A stretch of DNA of 5,824 bases from Helicobacteraceae bacterium (lineage in GTDB: Bacteria; Campylobacterota; Campylobacteria; Campylobacterales; Sulfurimonadaceae): positions 1 to 5,824 of the forward strand of contig JAUVKK010000065.1 of NCBI GenBank assembly GCA_030596305.1, read 5' to 3'. The first letter of the stretch is position 1; every line of letters starts with the position of its first letter. The translations under genes were made by a program, and so were the position numbers. Below the pieces are notes generated by a model. The model was not told where the DNA came from. It saw only the letters and a program-made list of their open reading frames with translations, and did no database searches. Positions 5,795 to 5,824 of this stretch are shown one piece after another.

Positions 5795-5824
5795 GCCTTT
5801 AACCCTCTCTCATACTTAGAATTT

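Overview
The window looks like chromosome from a Campylobacterota (epsilonproteobacterial) or similar marine, moderately AT-rich bacterium. This is an inference from lysine-rich proteins, short intergenic gaps and protein style (PiT, Na/Pi-PhoU and glycine-zipper sequences resembling those of Sulfurimonas-like genomes as I recall them), not from a marker gene.

Layout: positions 1-436 hold no complete gene. They contain a fold-back element of about 270 bp (75-347) with near-perfect 30-bp terminal inverted repeats and apparent TA target duplications, which looks like a non-autonomous insertion (MITE). At the left edge there may be the start of a minus-strand gene. Positions 437-4197 (possibly to 4308) are a tightly packed minus-strand operon, transcribed right to left: the N-terminal half of a PiT/Pho4 phosphate permease, its C-terminal half, a Na+/phosphate cotransporter fused to a PhoU-like domain, and a small lysine-rich protein of unknown function. 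Adjacent genes overlap by 4 or 10 bp or are separated by 31 bp. Divergently, on the plus strand, lie a secreted, histidine-rich glycine-zipper protein (4461-4982) and a prolyl-hydroxylase-like Fe(II)/2-oxoglutarate oxygenase (5015-5794).

The most interesting point is the PiT gene. The two ORFs together make one normal two-domain PiT transporter. Their frames overlap for about 52 nt. In that overlap the upstream frame reads a classic -1 slippery heptamer, A AAA AAG (same GCAAAAAAG context as E. coli dnaX), followed after 6 nt by a small hairpin. A -1 slip there joins the halves into a protein of about 548 residues. The downstream GTG start overlaps the upstream stop (GTGA) and has no good Shine-Dalgarno. 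This could be programmed frameshifting, two coupled half-transporters, or a recent or sequencing frameshift in an A-run; the sequence alone does not decide.

Functionally, the operon carries two unrelated secondary phosphate transport systems, one with a PhoU-type regulatory domain, suggesting a low-energy phosphate uptake, export or homeostasis module. The plus-strand pair appears unrelated to it.
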